From Arabidopsis thaliana (Eukaryota; Streptophyta; Magnoliopsida; Brassicales; Brassicaceae), in contig NC_003071.7 of NCBI RefSeq assembly GCF_000001735.4, positions 11,153,151 through 11,217,150 on the forward strand: a stretch of 64,000 nucleotides of DNA, written 5' to 3'. This document shows, piece after piece, positions 1 through 10,945 of the stretch. Position numbers and translations under genes: made by a program. How positions within the stretch are numbered: position 1 is the stretch's first letter; each line of letters begins with the position of its first letter. Below the pieces are notes generated by a model. The model made no database searches, was not told where the DNA came from, and saw only the letters and a list, made by a program, of their open reading frames with translations.

Positions 1-520
1 CTCAATTCACATGTAATTGAGCTAATATTGATGCATATAAGTGTGTAATATTGGGTGGATTCACTTTTGATTTGGTAAATGCGTTTAGTTTCTTTAGATG
101 TAGTCGTTAAGGATTGTTCAGATATATGTTAAGACCCTCTCTTTGTTGATATGTGGTACAAGTATGAAAGTGAAGAGTATTTAAAGCAACCACTCCTCTG
201 AACTGGTTAGGGTGATTGATGGGTTTGAGGACTCAAGTTAGTTAGTGATACTATATATCAAGTAGATCTATTTCATTAAGTTTAGTAACTTAGGTGTTTG
301 TTTATAGGAGAAACGGAATTATGGCTGTCTTGAGCGGATATTGTCTTCAACTGCCTATGCCCTTGGTTCCAGATTTTATCAGCAATATAATCTAAGGTTC
401 CAGTATTAGGTCATATCATAACGTTGACATTAATGCTTTCTGAAATTTGAGTGTGAGCTCACTGTGCTAATTATATTGCTGTGTTTTACTATATGATAAG
501 ATTTTCTTGTTCTTCATCAG
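1..520 (+). other. Probable intron of the methyltransferase gene
   Basis: This AT-rich stretch ends in TTCATCAG, the acceptor of the exon at 521. I could not assign a confident coding exon inside it. The stretch from about 309, which begins GAGAAACGG after TATAG, is exon-like, but it does not join cleanly to the next exon. Confidence 0.45.
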
Positions 521-3180
521 TTTTTCAAAGACCGCCACTACTTGGATAAGGAATGGAATAGCTATTTTTCCGTGAGTATTTAAACTAGTTTCTTTTGGTT
601 TCTGCTGCATTACCTAGTATAGTATATAACCTTAGTTTTTCTTATTCCCTTTTTCAGGTTAGTGGGAAAAGTGTCATTCTTGAGGTAAACAAAAATGCTC
701 AAGCTGTTACTCATCCAAAATCTAGCTATTTTGTTATTCTGTTGAGCAATTGGTCTTGATTTGCAGGTTGGCTGTGGAGCTGGAAACACCATCTTTCCAT
801 TGATCGCCACATATCCAGACATTTTTGTTTATGCATGTGATTTTTCACCACGAGCCGTCGAATTGGTCAAGGTCAGTCACTTTCTTCTTCTAGTCTAATG
901 TGTACTTTGATTTGGTTGATTTGTCTTTCCTAGTGAGGTTAATTTATAGTAATAGTCTTTCTGTCTCTAAGCTCATTTAACAGGTCCACCTTAATTTATG
1001 CCTGTGAGTAGTTACTTGCTGCGTCTACCAAATGGAATAGTGTGTGATTTGTCATGTGCTTCATAGTTTTTTGTTGACCAGAGTGTATTTAACTTATTAT
1101 GACATTCAGGCTCATGATGAATACACAGAGACACGCGTTTGTGCATTTGCTTGTGACTTGACAGGGGATGGTCTTGACAAGCATATTTCTCCATCTTCAG
1201 TTGATATTGTGACCATGGTATTTTCCTAACAAATTTATATTATTGTGTTAACTAGGTAGAAGATAATGATCCATCAAATTATCTTAGTAAAAGATTAACA
1301 CTCCCCTGTAATTGCTCCCTTGGTTTTTCTTTCTTTGAGTATATAACGTTTGAGCCTTTTCTTTTCTCGTCATGGGCTATTTCTCATTTTAAATACTTGT
1401 TGAACAGATATTTGTTTTATCTGCGGTATCCCCAGAGAAGATGTCCTCAGTATTGCAGAACATTAGGAAAGTTCTTAAGGTATCAAACACATCCTTTCTC
1501 ATGTACTTCTGGACATCCATCTTCCTCTGTTAGACTGAATTCCTCTTGTTGAGTTACTTCTTATTATTCTGTTTTCAGCCAAATGGGTGTATCCTCTTCC
1601 GTGACTATGCTGTCGGTGATCTTGCTCAGGTTTGATCCACCTTTTATTACTTCAGAAATTCAAAGTTATCGCTACTCGTATGCCCATTTTGATGCACTTG
1701 AAACGAAAAAATATTTCTACTACAGTTTCATGCTTAAAAAAAAACATTGTGGTCTGGCTTTCCTTTTAGGAAGAACAACCACTTCTTAAGAGATTTAGTA
1801 TCCTTTAGAATACGAAGGCGTGGTTACCCCTTATGTGTTTCAGTATTTCATCAACAGGAGAGGTTCTCTGGGAAGGATCAGAGGATCAGCGAGAACTTTT
1901 ATGTGAGAGGTGATGGCACTGTAAGTTCTTTCTTTCTCCTGCGCTATTTATTTGCAGTACACATTTCTATAATTTTGCAGATCTGTGATGATTTTGTTTT
2001 CTATGCAGCGTGCATTCTACTTTTCTAATGAATTCCTAGAAACTTTGTTTTCTGAACAAGGATTTGAAGTTGAGGAGCTTGATGTTTGCTGCAAACAAGT
2101 TGAGAATCGTTCACGCGAACTGGTCATGAATCGGCGCTGGGTCCAAGCTACATTTCGTCGAACAAATGGCAACAAAAACCCTTGTGATAGTTTGACTCCT
2201 GCCAAATTAGATAAATCTGAACAACAGGATAGCATTCAGTCTAAATCTGAGGAGCAGGAAAGAAAAGAGATTATTGATTACACTGACATTGACATATCTG
2301 ATGGTCTGGCTATGGAAATGTTTGGAGCCTCCCCATCAAGTCATGAGGTAAGAGACTTCGGTAATCTCATTGTTTTTACATATTTTCTCGAAGAGTATTT
2401 TTAATTTAATTCTATGCTTACAAGTCCATATCTGTTTTTCTATTCGATTTGTTGTCATAGATGAGCGTGGTTAAGCTTAGGGATTCTGCTTTTAAAATCA
2501 AACTTTTGTCAAAAGAATATCAACATACTTGCAAATCTACGGGGTTGATGCTCTGGGAGTCTGCTCGGCTTATGGCTTCTGTTCTTGACAGGAACCCAAA
2601 CATTGTTTCTGGAAAACGGGTGTTGGAATTGGGTTGTGGCTGCACAGGAATTTGCTCGATGGTAGCTGCCAGATCAGCTAACCTTGTGGTAGCAACCGAT
2701 GCAGACACAAAGGCACTTACGCTATTGACAGAGAACATCACAATGAACCTCCAATCTTCTTTACTTGGAAAACTGAAAACAAGCGTACTTGAATGGGGAA
2801 ACAAAGAGCATATAGAAAGCATTAAGCGTTTGGCTTGTGAGGGATTCGAAGTTATCATGGGGACAGATGTTACCTATGTAGCTGAAGCCATTATACCTTT
2901 ATTTGAAACCGCAAAAGAGTTGATCTTACGGAAAATGGGAGACGACTTAGAGGTGCAAGAGAAGCCGGCGTTGATTCTATGCCATGTTTTCAGAAGGGTT
3001 GATGAACCTTCTCTTCTGTCAGCTGCATCTAAGTTTGGGTTTAAGCTTGCAGACAGATGGGCTGCAAATTCAAAGGAATCTCCTATTGGGAACATCATTG
3101 ACAGTTGGTTTTCCGAAAAGGATTTGGTCGCAGAAATCCCGAGTTCTGCGTTGCATATTCTCTATTTTCAGATGGAGTAA
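521..3180 (+). CDS. Double-domain SAM-dependent methyltransferase, 5' end missing (AT2G26200-like)
   Basis: Nine exons are visible: 521-571, 659-684, 767-871, 1110-1217, 1408-1479, 1579-1629, 1858-1920, 2009-2347 and 2461-3180, each with GT..AG borders in a consistent frame. The first visible exon encodes FFKDRHYLDKEW, the signature of the METTL2/6/8 (yeast Trm140) tRNA 3-methylcytidine methyltransferase family, followed by the SAM-binding motif EVGCGAGNTIFPL and the acidic strand-2 motif ACDFSPRAVELV. The last exon carries a second, unrelated SAM-binding fold of the Methyltransf_16 (FAM86/METTL21 protein-lysine) type: TGLMLWESARLMA, then VLELGCGCTGICS. A polar, low-complexity linker of about 70 residues joins them. 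The start codon and first exon lie before base 1 or were not recognised in 1-520. The tRNA role of the first half and protein-methylating role of the second are inferred from family only. Confidence 0.9.
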
Positions 3181-4503
3181 CTATGTGGTAGAGGAGCAAA
3201 TGTTGATTAACTGGAGAGTTCTTTTATATTAAAAAATCCTCATTGAATCTCAAATCAATGAATGTCCTACATGTATTCTTCTATATTAGCAATGGATTTT
3301 TTGGGTATAAAACTATTACATGATGATGACTTGTTGTTACCAGCCTTCCTTATCATCCATTTCCCTCACGATTTTGACATTTTTAATGGCTTTATGAGAG
3401 TTGAATCCACATGTTAACTCGGTCCTGCAGAAACACTTTCCCTTTTATGACTTGGATTTTGTTGGCATGTTAGTTTAGTCAGTCTCCCCCTCATCTAATT
3501 CCATCACCACTTTCCCTCATTCTTTGCCACACAAAAGTTGTCCAAATGTTCACATTTCCTTCTACATGAGCACCGCCATGGATAGGTGAATTATACATTT
3601 ACATCTCCTCTTGTGGGTTTAGCTTGAATCATAATGTTTTGGAGAGTTCTTGTGATAGATTCACTTCCACAAAAAACCTTTGCTTCTTCAAAATTACTAC
3701 ATAACTCCATGACATAAAAAAATTACTAAAAACATTATTAATTTTATTTTTATATTTTTTACACATTGACCAAAAAATAACATGTTATGAAAACTGAAAT
3801 GATAAAAATATGAAGAATAGTATAGGTTTTTTATGGTAAGAGAAGTTTAGTTAGTGAATTTTTTTTTTTTTTTTTTTTGTATTCTCAAAATATAAATAGA
3901 TTCTTATTTTATTTCTTTTTTCGTGTCCTTAAATATTTATCTGAATTTTTAATTAATAAACGACGATCAAAATAGTTCTCAATCAGTTGGATCATCTTTT
4001 TATTCCTAAATAAATAAACTCCAAAAGCATCTCTCTGTTTCTTCTCCTCTCTTCAAGCTTTTTGTTTCGTCTCAGTCGTCGTCATCATCTCTGACAGGTG
4101 AATTGAATAATATTCCACTTTCATTATTCCTTCTTCTTCTTTATAGCTTTTCCACATGAATTTTTGTGTTTGTGCTTGTAGATCTAAGGTTTTGTCCAGT
4201 TTCCGGAGTAATTGAAATTTGCAGAGAAAGAAAAATCCAATTTTTGTTCATTTTGGAAAAAATCTGAATTAGACTGATTGATAGTACACATTTTTTAGAA
4301 ATTTTGGAGAAACCCATGTATAGTAAGCTACAAAATGATCAATTATACTCAGATCATTTCAGATATATAATGAGAAATGGTAGATTAATCATTGTTATTT
4401 GTTAGGTTGATTCAAATAAACATTAGAAGCTATTTGATGAATCTGTCTATGTCTACTTGTGGCAGCAAGGTTATTCACATAGGCAAAGAAGTCATTCTTT
4501 TGC
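3181..4503. other. Intergenic: 3' UTR, poly-T tract, then 5' UTR of the ankyrin gene
   Basis: No coding exon is visible. A pure T run of about 18 bases lies near 3861-3878. The CT-rich stretch with TTCTTCTTC near 4040-4140 looks like a transcribed leader of the downstream ankyrin gene, with a possible donor GTGAATTG at 4098. Confidence 0.5.
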
Positions 4504-5866
4504 ATGCTGTTTTCCAATAAAGTTAATTCTCTAACAGAACAAGTTTCGAGATTGGATATTGACGACAACGATATGGGACTTGGAGGTAGTGAAACAATGG
4601 AATGCAAGTGTGGTATGCCTCTGTGTATCTGTGTAGCTCCTCCCAAATCAACTGATAAACCAAACCCACCTGTAAAAACTTCATTTCCTCAAGTTTGTGT
4701 TCCTGACAAAATACGTTTCTCGCTTTTGAATATTGCTTTTGGAACAGGCTACCATTGCTCCTGTGGTTCTTCCTCAGTTGAAGTCAGAGGCTTCAGCAAA
4801 AAGTAAAGGTTCCACTTCCAGCAGCAATGCTAGGTATGTTATCATTTAGTCGTAGTATCAAGGCAAAAGTTTGTGTCTAGAGTTTACTTCATAAGCTTTA
4901 CACATGTGAGAAAGTTGTTTGTCTAGGCATTTTCATTTACTTTATTAGGGCAAGGAAGTATCAACATGAAATTTGCTTGCTCTTGCATTTCAGCTGGACC
5001 GATCAAATCACTCGTACTTTCTCCTTTTCGTGCAATTGTGTAGAAAATTTGCTTCCCATATTCGTTGTTGTGGCAACTGACAAATGATATTGAAATATCT
5101 CTCGTTGCCGTTATATATCTTTTAAGCTGTTTTGATTTGTAAATAAGCTGTTGAAAAACTCAGATCAGCTCTAAATGCTGGACTAGACACCCCCCAAAGA
5201 GACTATGAAGCCAGTGGGGAGGTAACTCTTGACATTTCATTACATAAATAAACCATAGTTTACTGTTTCTAACAGAGCATTATTGATTTTATGGAATTTG
5301 TTTGTTAAAAGGGATTAAGAGAAGCGATTAAGAATGGTGACAGTGCTGGTGCGAAAAAGCTTCTAAAAGAGGTACTTAATCTCCTAATTAAGAAGCTGCG
5401 CTTAATTAAGTGTATAGAGAGAGGTTAAAACTCTAGGAGTTGCAGGGCGTAGATGCAAATTACCGAGACAGGCAAGGAATGTCGGTGCTTCATCTGGTAA
5501 TCTTCCCACTCCTCATGTGTGATTGATTTGCTTAAGTAATTCGGAAATATACTAATAACATAATCTTATACTTCCACAGGCTGTCCTGTTCAACCAAACT
5601 GATATTGCGTTGATGTTGATGGATCATGGAGCAAGCCTTGAGTACAAGAATGCACAAGGTAATTCTCATGCTACGCAAATCTTACCAAATCAATGACCTG
5701 CGAAAAACATGTTAAGGAGAACAAGTGTAGTTAGTTACATAGGAACTTCTCTGGTTTCGTTCGCCTAAAGTATATAAACTGTTATGCGTCACCAGGAGAA
5801 ACACCGCTAGATTGTGCCCCGGCAACACTGCAATACAAGATGCGGGAAAAGATGAAGTCCACTTAA
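4504..5866 (+). CDS. Small ankyrin-repeat protein with Cys-rich N-terminus (AT2G26210-like)
   Basis: Seven exons read through in one frame: 4504-4692, 4748-4833, 5164-5221, 5312-5371, 5446-5496, 5580-5658 and 5796-5866. The predicted product is just under 200 residues. The N-terminus contains a compact cysteine motif, ECKCGMPLCIC, followed by a Pro/Ser/Lys-rich disordered stretch. The C-terminal half has two to three ankyrin-type repeats: GLREAIKNGDSAGAKKLL, then GVDANYRDRQGMSVLHL and DIALMLMDHGASLEYKNAQG, ending with GETPLDCAP. Ankyrin repeats mediate protein binding, so no enzymatic role is expected. The first ATG in this frame was taken as the start; a longer N-terminus encoded by an upstream exon cannot be excluded. 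Confidence 0.85.
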
Positions 5867-6866
5867 CAGCATGCCTCAGACAGAGCTACAAATCATTCCT
5901 CAAATCTTTTTCAGATAAGGGAAAGATTTGTAATGGAAAAAATCAAGGGATCATGAATTTGCTTGTAACTTTAGTTGCATTCTGTGTGCAATTTTCCATG
6001 TTATGTGATCTTTGAACCATGTCTTCTTCCGCTATGACATAAAAACTCCCTTTTGTTTTTATGTCATCAAAATGTGACAATGCAGAAACAAATACCAGCA
6101 TTGTTATCATACGAATTCATTTATCTTACAAACTTTGTTTTCAAAGTTGTCTTCGGCGAGAAAACTATATAGTCCGTCGAGTATAATGAAAACAGTCTTC
6201 GACTCTTCGTTATAGGTTGCCACATTTTGACAATGGAAGATATGTGTGGGTGGCTCATATTGGGCCTCGAATTCTCTGAAAGCCCAAATTGAGGGACATG
6301 TGACACGTCACAGGTCAATGGTGTTAGAAAATCAGTGTCAAACCCTATCTATCTATCTCTTGAAATCTTCCCTTCTAGTAGCTAGTTTTAGCATCATCAC
6401 TCAATAAAAACAAATGAAGTTTCATCTGCTTGTAGACTTTGTGCAGTTCTAGTTTTCAAGATTATACGTTTTATTTTCTGACCATGTTTGTTTCTTTAAT
6501 TTGCTTGTTCTTTCTATAATTACTTTTTGTATAGAATTCACTAGTTGATTCCATCGACTCGTTCAAGCACCAGCTCGAAGAAGCTTAGCTAATTTATCTT
6601 AGAAAATAATGAAAAAGCTATGCTTCTCAAGAAGGTGCATGAACAAGTTGATGTATATTTTGATGTGTAAAGACCAAAATTGGATCTCACATGTGATGTT
6701 GTCAATTTTATCCAATTCAGGAAGTACTCTGTGAACTTGTTCCTTACTTTTTATTCTACTATTATTGTTAGTGTTTAGCTAGAGAACTATATGGATTTTG
6801 TTAAGAGATAAGAAACTGCAAGTTTGTGGATTTACTTTGATTTCTCACTTTATATATGACCATTAG
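5867..6866. other. 3' UTR of ankyrin gene and intergenic DNA
   Basis: The ORF at 5812-6015 is an out-of-frame continuation over the ankyrin stop codon. I see no conserved coding sequence in the remainder, which is ordinary AT-rich spacer up to the LINE target site at 6867. Confidence 0.5.
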
Positions 6867-7578
6867 TCCATTAACATTGTTTTTTTCTTTTTTAACATCA
6901 AAAGAACTTTTATTAGTTTGAAAAGTGATCCTCATGGAGGATTTGTACAAGGCTTCTAGGAACAAAGAAATGTTGTATAAAATTAACATTGGCAGGAATT
7001 AACTTCTTTGCCAAACAATCAGCCGCCTTGTTGCAATGCCTTGGTATCCATGTGAATGTAGCATTTGTGAATCTTTTTTGCCTTGTTTGGACTTCCTTCG
7101 TCAGGTTATGGACTCCAAAATTCTGTATTTCTCCGTTGATAAGATGTGGAATTTGCTTGTTATCTCCTTTAAAGGTAATATTTCTGTAGCCTCGTATCCA
7201 GGTGTGTTGCATGACCATAAGGAGAGCATGTAGTTCCGCCTCAATGACACTATTACAGGGTTTGCCTCTACTTTGTGTCGCTTCAATAAAAAATCTTCGG
7301 TCATCTCTTATGATCCATCCAGCTTTTCCATTTTCCCCGGTCCGAAAAAGACTACAATCGTAGTTACATTTCAGAAATCCTTGGTGCGGTTTTCGCCATT
7401 GTTGGGATTCAAGTGTGGCTTCTCTTTCATGAAGATTGTTTGTGTTGGCCTGATATGATGAACATTCATACGAATCTGTGATATCTTGTTGTGCATCCTT
7501 CCACCACATACTACTGCGACGTTGGTAAACTAGCAGATTCCGGCTTTTCCATATTCTCCATAGGATCTATTAACACTG
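6867..7578 (-). mobile_element. 5'-truncated LINE (non-LTR retrotransposon) with imperfect target-site duplication
   Basis: On the minus strand the element runs from about 7565 down to an A-rich tail at about 6880-6893. It is flanked by near-identical 13-mers: TCCATTAACATTG at 6867-6879 and TCTATTAACACTG at 7566-7578 (11 of 13 identical). This is the expected product of target-primed reverse transcription, with 5' truncation inside the zf-RVT region (ILWRIWKSRNLLVYQRR) just before the RNase H domain. Only about 690 bp of an element normally 5-6 kb long remain. Confidence 0.8.
6913..7509 (-). CDS. RNase H-like (RVT_3) domain ORF of the truncated LINE
   Basis: A 198-codon frame is open from the truncation point to its stop, and homology continues upstream of this ATG to about 7565. 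It has the plant LINE RNase H pattern. Four acidic positions are kept: Asp in LKCNYDCS, Glu in VIEAELHALL, Asp in FKGDNKQ, and Asp in NKAADCLAKK. In a full LINE this domain removes the RNA strand during reverse transcription. Here it has no reverse transcriptase attached and no obvious promoter, so it is most likely a non-functional remnant, although Arabidopsis annotations often list such frames as RNase H-like genes. Confidence 0.7.
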   Translation of the reverse strand: MWWKDAQQDITDSYECSSYQANTNNLHEREATLESQQWRKPHQGFLKCNYDCSLFRTGENGKAGWIIRDDRRFFIEATQSRGKPCNSVIEAELHALLMVMQHTWIRGYRNITFKGDNKQIPHLINGEIQNFGVHNLTKEVQTRQKRFTNATFTWIPRHCNKAADCLAKKLIPANVNFIQHFFVPRSLVQILHEDHFSN

Positions 7579-7944
7579 ATATTATATAGTAAAAGTAGAA
7601 AACAATTGTTTAGAAGCTTAATTACACTGATGTTGTAAAGTTACATAGTATAACTAAATACATACAAATTACAAATTTTATTTATATATTATATATGTAA
7701 CGCCTTAATTAATTATACTATAGAGATTGAAGATAATAGATATTACAGATTTAATTGAGTAAACGAGATGTACATTCGAAGTCGCTTGAGGAGTGGTCCG
7801 ATTTCTTCAATCTCTTTAGATGATATTGTCTTATTATATGACTTTTTTTTTTCTTATTTTTCTCTCTCTAGTATTGTGTGACTTTTTTTTTTCTTTTTTT
7901 CTCTCTCTAGTATTGTCTTATTAACTCGTTATTCTATATCTGTA
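7579..7944. repeat. AT-rich spacer with a short tandem duplication
   Basis: No gene is seen. At about 7838-7919 a segment of roughly 40 bases (GACTTTTTTT..., TTTCTCTCTCTAGTATTGT) occurs twice in tandem with small differences. Confidence 0.5.
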
Positions 7945-7953
7945 TTTTTTTTA

Positions 7954-8027
7954 GAGATATTTGCCTTCTCAGACACTTTTAAAAAATATTTTACGTGTTA
8001 CAACACTTCAAAAAGATCAGGCACTTT
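7954..8027 (+). repeat. Left terminal inverted repeat of the Mutator-like element
   Basis: It begins GAGATATTTGCCTTCTCAGA and contains the spaced CACTT boxes also found, inverted, at the right end. Confidence 0.65.
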
Positions 8028-8517
8028 GCATTGCCAAATTTACTATTATACCCTAAAACTGATTTTTCATTTGTGAATCAAACCAAACCCGTTTTTTCTA
8101 AACCAAATATGGTTCCCTTTCACCAATTTTCCTGAATCTCTCCCACGACTTTACAGTTTCATTTCACAAATCCAGTAAAAAAAACCTAATTTACATTTGC
8201 TCGATCAATGTTCATCGTCTCCAGCAAACAAATCCAGTAAAAAAAAACCTTAAACGAAACCCTTACACGACTTGAGTTTCCTCTGTTCCTCATCTTCTTG
8301 TTAGAAGTCTAACTTTTGATTCATCAAAAAATGTAAAGGTTTAGATACATCTTTGTGTTCAATCATGTTTTGATTAGGATGAAGAATTCAAAAATTTGAT
8401 TATATCTTATATAGAAGAGAGACGTGTTTCGCTGATTTGCTATTTTGGTGACTTTATTGTTTTATTCTTACTTCTGAGAGAACCAATAGTAATTTCTGGT
8501 TTCTTCGTAATCTTGCA

Positions 8518-9113
8518 GGTTTTGAAAGCTCTAACCATGCTCCAATGATTGTGACTTTGGTTCAGTTTGCTGTTGGTAGTGTGCCCATTACTGTCATGTG
8601 GGTTCAGTTTGTTCTAGAGATGTGTCACTCACTCTGATATGTTTTCCTTGATATCTAGCTGCCATCTTGCCGCTTGATGTTGTGCACACACTTGGTAATC
8701 TATTTACGAACATGAGCCTCGAGAAAGTTTATGTTTCCTTTACTCATACCATTAAAGCCATAGAGCCTTTTTTCTCTGTTTTACTATCTGCTATGTTTCT
8801 TGAGGAGGTGAGCTCTTTTTCTGATTTGTGTTTTTTTTTTGACATCTTGGACACCATCACTCTCTTCTCAATTATAACATTGATCTCTCGTTCTGATGGC
8901 TCATGTGCCTTTCTTTACGGAAGGCATCAAGTTCACTCCTTCATACATTCAATCAACCGTGAGTTTATTATATATTACGATTCTATTTTTTATATCCTTC
9001 TCAAATGTTTGCAGTTCCTAACAACCAATCTCAGTTTTGCAGGGTGTGAATGTTCAACAGATATATACAAAGTCTCTTATCGCTGCACTCTACTTCCACG
9101 CATACCAGCAAAT
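8518..9113 (+). pseudogene. Fragment of a plastid phosphoenolpyruvate/phosphate translocator (PPT/CUE1-like)
   Basis: Translated pieces match the PPT family closely, e.g. [47 protein letters not shown] and ITLFSIITL. Later pieces read in other frames as [16 protein letters not shown] and [10 protein letters not shown], so several frameshifts have occurred. Central exons between the MFLEE block and the ITLFS block are missing. The stretch between the IQST block and the GVNVQQ block is still intron-like, with a GTGAGT donor and TTTTGCAG acceptor. The copy was therefore taken from genomic DNA and not from mRNA. It ends abruptly after HAYQQ. It cannot encode a functional transporter. Confidence 0.8.
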
Positions 9114-9245
9114 TAAGACTTTTCTCTCTTAATGACTTTGTTCAATATTTGTTGACATTATCGATAATTGTAAATATGAATATAACAATGTAGACAAAAG
9201 AATTTTAATATACTCACAAGGCAATGCCAATCTAAGATATAGATA

Positions 9246-10016
9246 CCATGAGTCATGTCCATATATAGCCATATTCTCGCGGCATCATCATCTTAAAGGT
9301 GGAGATGAAAGAAAAATTAACAAATAATTTTTTATTGTTCATAATAACGAGTCCATTTAAATGAGTCCATATGGAAACTTTTTTACTGAGTCATATCCAT
9401 TTTTTTGGAATCAATATCTTGAAGGTGGAGATGAAAGAAAAATCAACAAATAATTTTTTAGTGTCCATAATAACGAGTCCATTTAAATGAGTCTATATGG
9501 AAACGTTTTTACTGAGCCATATCTACTTTTTTTGAATCAATATCTTGAAAGTGGAGATGAAAGAAAATCAATAAATAATTTTTCAATGTCCATAATAATG
9601 AGTGCATTTAAATGAGTCCATACGGAAAAATGTTTACTGAGCCATATCCATTTTTTCGAATCAATATCTTGAAGATGGAGATGAAAGAAAAATCAACAAA
9701 TAATTTTCAGTGTCTATAATAACGAGTCCATACTAAAACTTTTTTACTGAGCCATATCCATTTTTTGGGAATCAGTATCTTGAAGAAAGAGATGAGAAAA
9801 AAATCAAAAAATAATTTTTTAGTGTCCATAATAACGAGTCCATTTAAATTAGTTCATACGGAAACCTCTTTACTGAGCCATATCCATTTTTTCGAAATCA
9901 ATATTTTGAAGGTGGAGATGAAAGAAAAATTAACAAATAAATTTTTAGTGTCTATAAAAACGAATCCATTTAAATTAGTCCATACGAAAACCTTTTTCCT
10001 AAGCTATATCCATTTT
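9246..10016. repeat. Tandem repeat block, six units of about 125 bp
   Basis: The marker GGAGATGA recurs at about 9301, 9427, 9553, 9677, 9788 (diverged) and 9914, giving spacings of 126, 126, 124, 111 and 126. Units also share ATAACGAGTCCATTTAAAT and TACTGAGCCATATCCATTTT. A partial unit precedes the first copy. The ORF at 9765-10061 is simply the repeat being read through and is not a gene. Confidence 0.9.
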
Positions 10017-10198
10017 ACAATAAAGTTATTGTATACGTCTACTATTTCTTTTTATAAATAAAATATGAATTTCTATCACCAAAATGGAACAATGTTAATT
10101 ATAAAGCTCGGGGGCAAGGAGCTGCTCTGACCAAAAAAAAAATTTAAAAGTCAAAGCTACTACAACAAACTAAGTAGAAAGGAAATACTTATGAGTAA

Positions 10199-10396
10199 TT
10201 AGCCATGGGAAAACCATTGCGAGGGTAGACGTCCGCAGCCATTGCGGCAACGACGAGCTAGAAGAGTTTCACGTATGCTCCTATCGATCTGTGAAAAGAC
10301 AGGGGCAGGAGAAGTTGAGATGTTTTCGTGGATTCTGATGTTTCTTTCTTTCCATAGATAGAAGAAAAAAGCTTGATCTGCGACTACAAAATCCCC
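10199..10396 (-). pseudogene. C-terminal scrap of a LINE-type reverse transcriptase (zf-RVT region)
   Basis: On the minus strand the frame reads FFFYLWKERNIRIHENIS, then SQIDRSIRETLLARR, ending at a TAA at 10199-10201. This is the characteristic end of plant LINE-derived reverse transcriptases. An in-frame TAG sits just upstream, so only about 60 codons remain. It lies in the right half of the Mutator-like element and is unrelated in position to the LINE at 6867-7578. Confidence 0.55.
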
Positions 10397-10863
10397 CTAC
10401 TCCGGCGGAAACACATTGATCTCGTTACTGAAAACTGAGATTCCTTAAACACCCAAGCCCTCCAATCACTTTTGGAATCAAATCGAAGTTCTTTTAGACA
10501 AAATAAAGAACCCGAGAAAAGGAACCAAGCCCAGAAACTATGGAGAGATGAAGAGACGGAGACGCTACAAATCATGGAGAGATAGAGATAACTTTCTTTT
10601 AGTTTTCATAAGGATCCGAATTGAGGAAGAAGAAGAAAAAGAAATCGAGAAGGTGGAGAATTGGAAAGAAACGAAAATTGCGAATTGAAGAGGTGGGCTG
10701 AGATTGTTTTTAGAGATCTCAACCGTTTGTTAACTTGTTTTAATCTTATTGACCCCGTGTTTAAGTAGATACCACATCAAACAAAACCAATCGAACCGGT
10801 TTAGCAATTAATGATTCAATTTGGGAAGGATAGAATTGTCTTTATTTTCTCCAGAAACAAGAA

Positions 10864-10936
10864 AAAGTGTCTGAACAATAGAAAGTGCCTCAAACATAAA
10901 AACATTTCTTAAAAGTGCCTAATAATGCAACATTCC
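10864..10936 (-). repeat. Right terminal inverted repeat of the Mutator-like element
   Basis: Read on the minus strand it begins GGAATGTTGCATTATTAGGC and pairs with 7954-8027 as described for the element. Confidence 0.65.
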
Positions 10937-10945
10937 TTTTTTTTA

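Larger units (their letters stand above)
7954..10936. mobile_element. Mutator-like (Pack-MULE-type) element carrying gene fragments
   Basis: The two ends are imperfect inverted repeats. From TTGCC at 7961 and from TTGCA at 10930 (read on the minus strand) they align without gaps for 67 bases at roughly two-thirds identity, sharing CACTTTTAA and two further CACTT boxes. Both ends are flanked by the same 9-mer, TTTTTTTTA, at 7945-7953 and 10937-10945, the duplication length typical of Mutator superfamily elements. No transposase is visible. The interior holds a phosphate-translocator gene fragment, a tandem-repeat block and a reverse-transcriptase scrap, so the element would be non-autonomous. 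The 9-mer is low complexity, so the exact ends are less secure than the inverted repeat. Confidence 0.7.

Noticed and set aside
8667..9116. A 149-codon ORF that could be taken as an intact gene
   Set aside because: It is the broken translocator fragment read through an intron and a frameshift.
9765..10061. A 98-codon ORF
   Set aside because: It only reads across units of the 125-bp tandem repeat.
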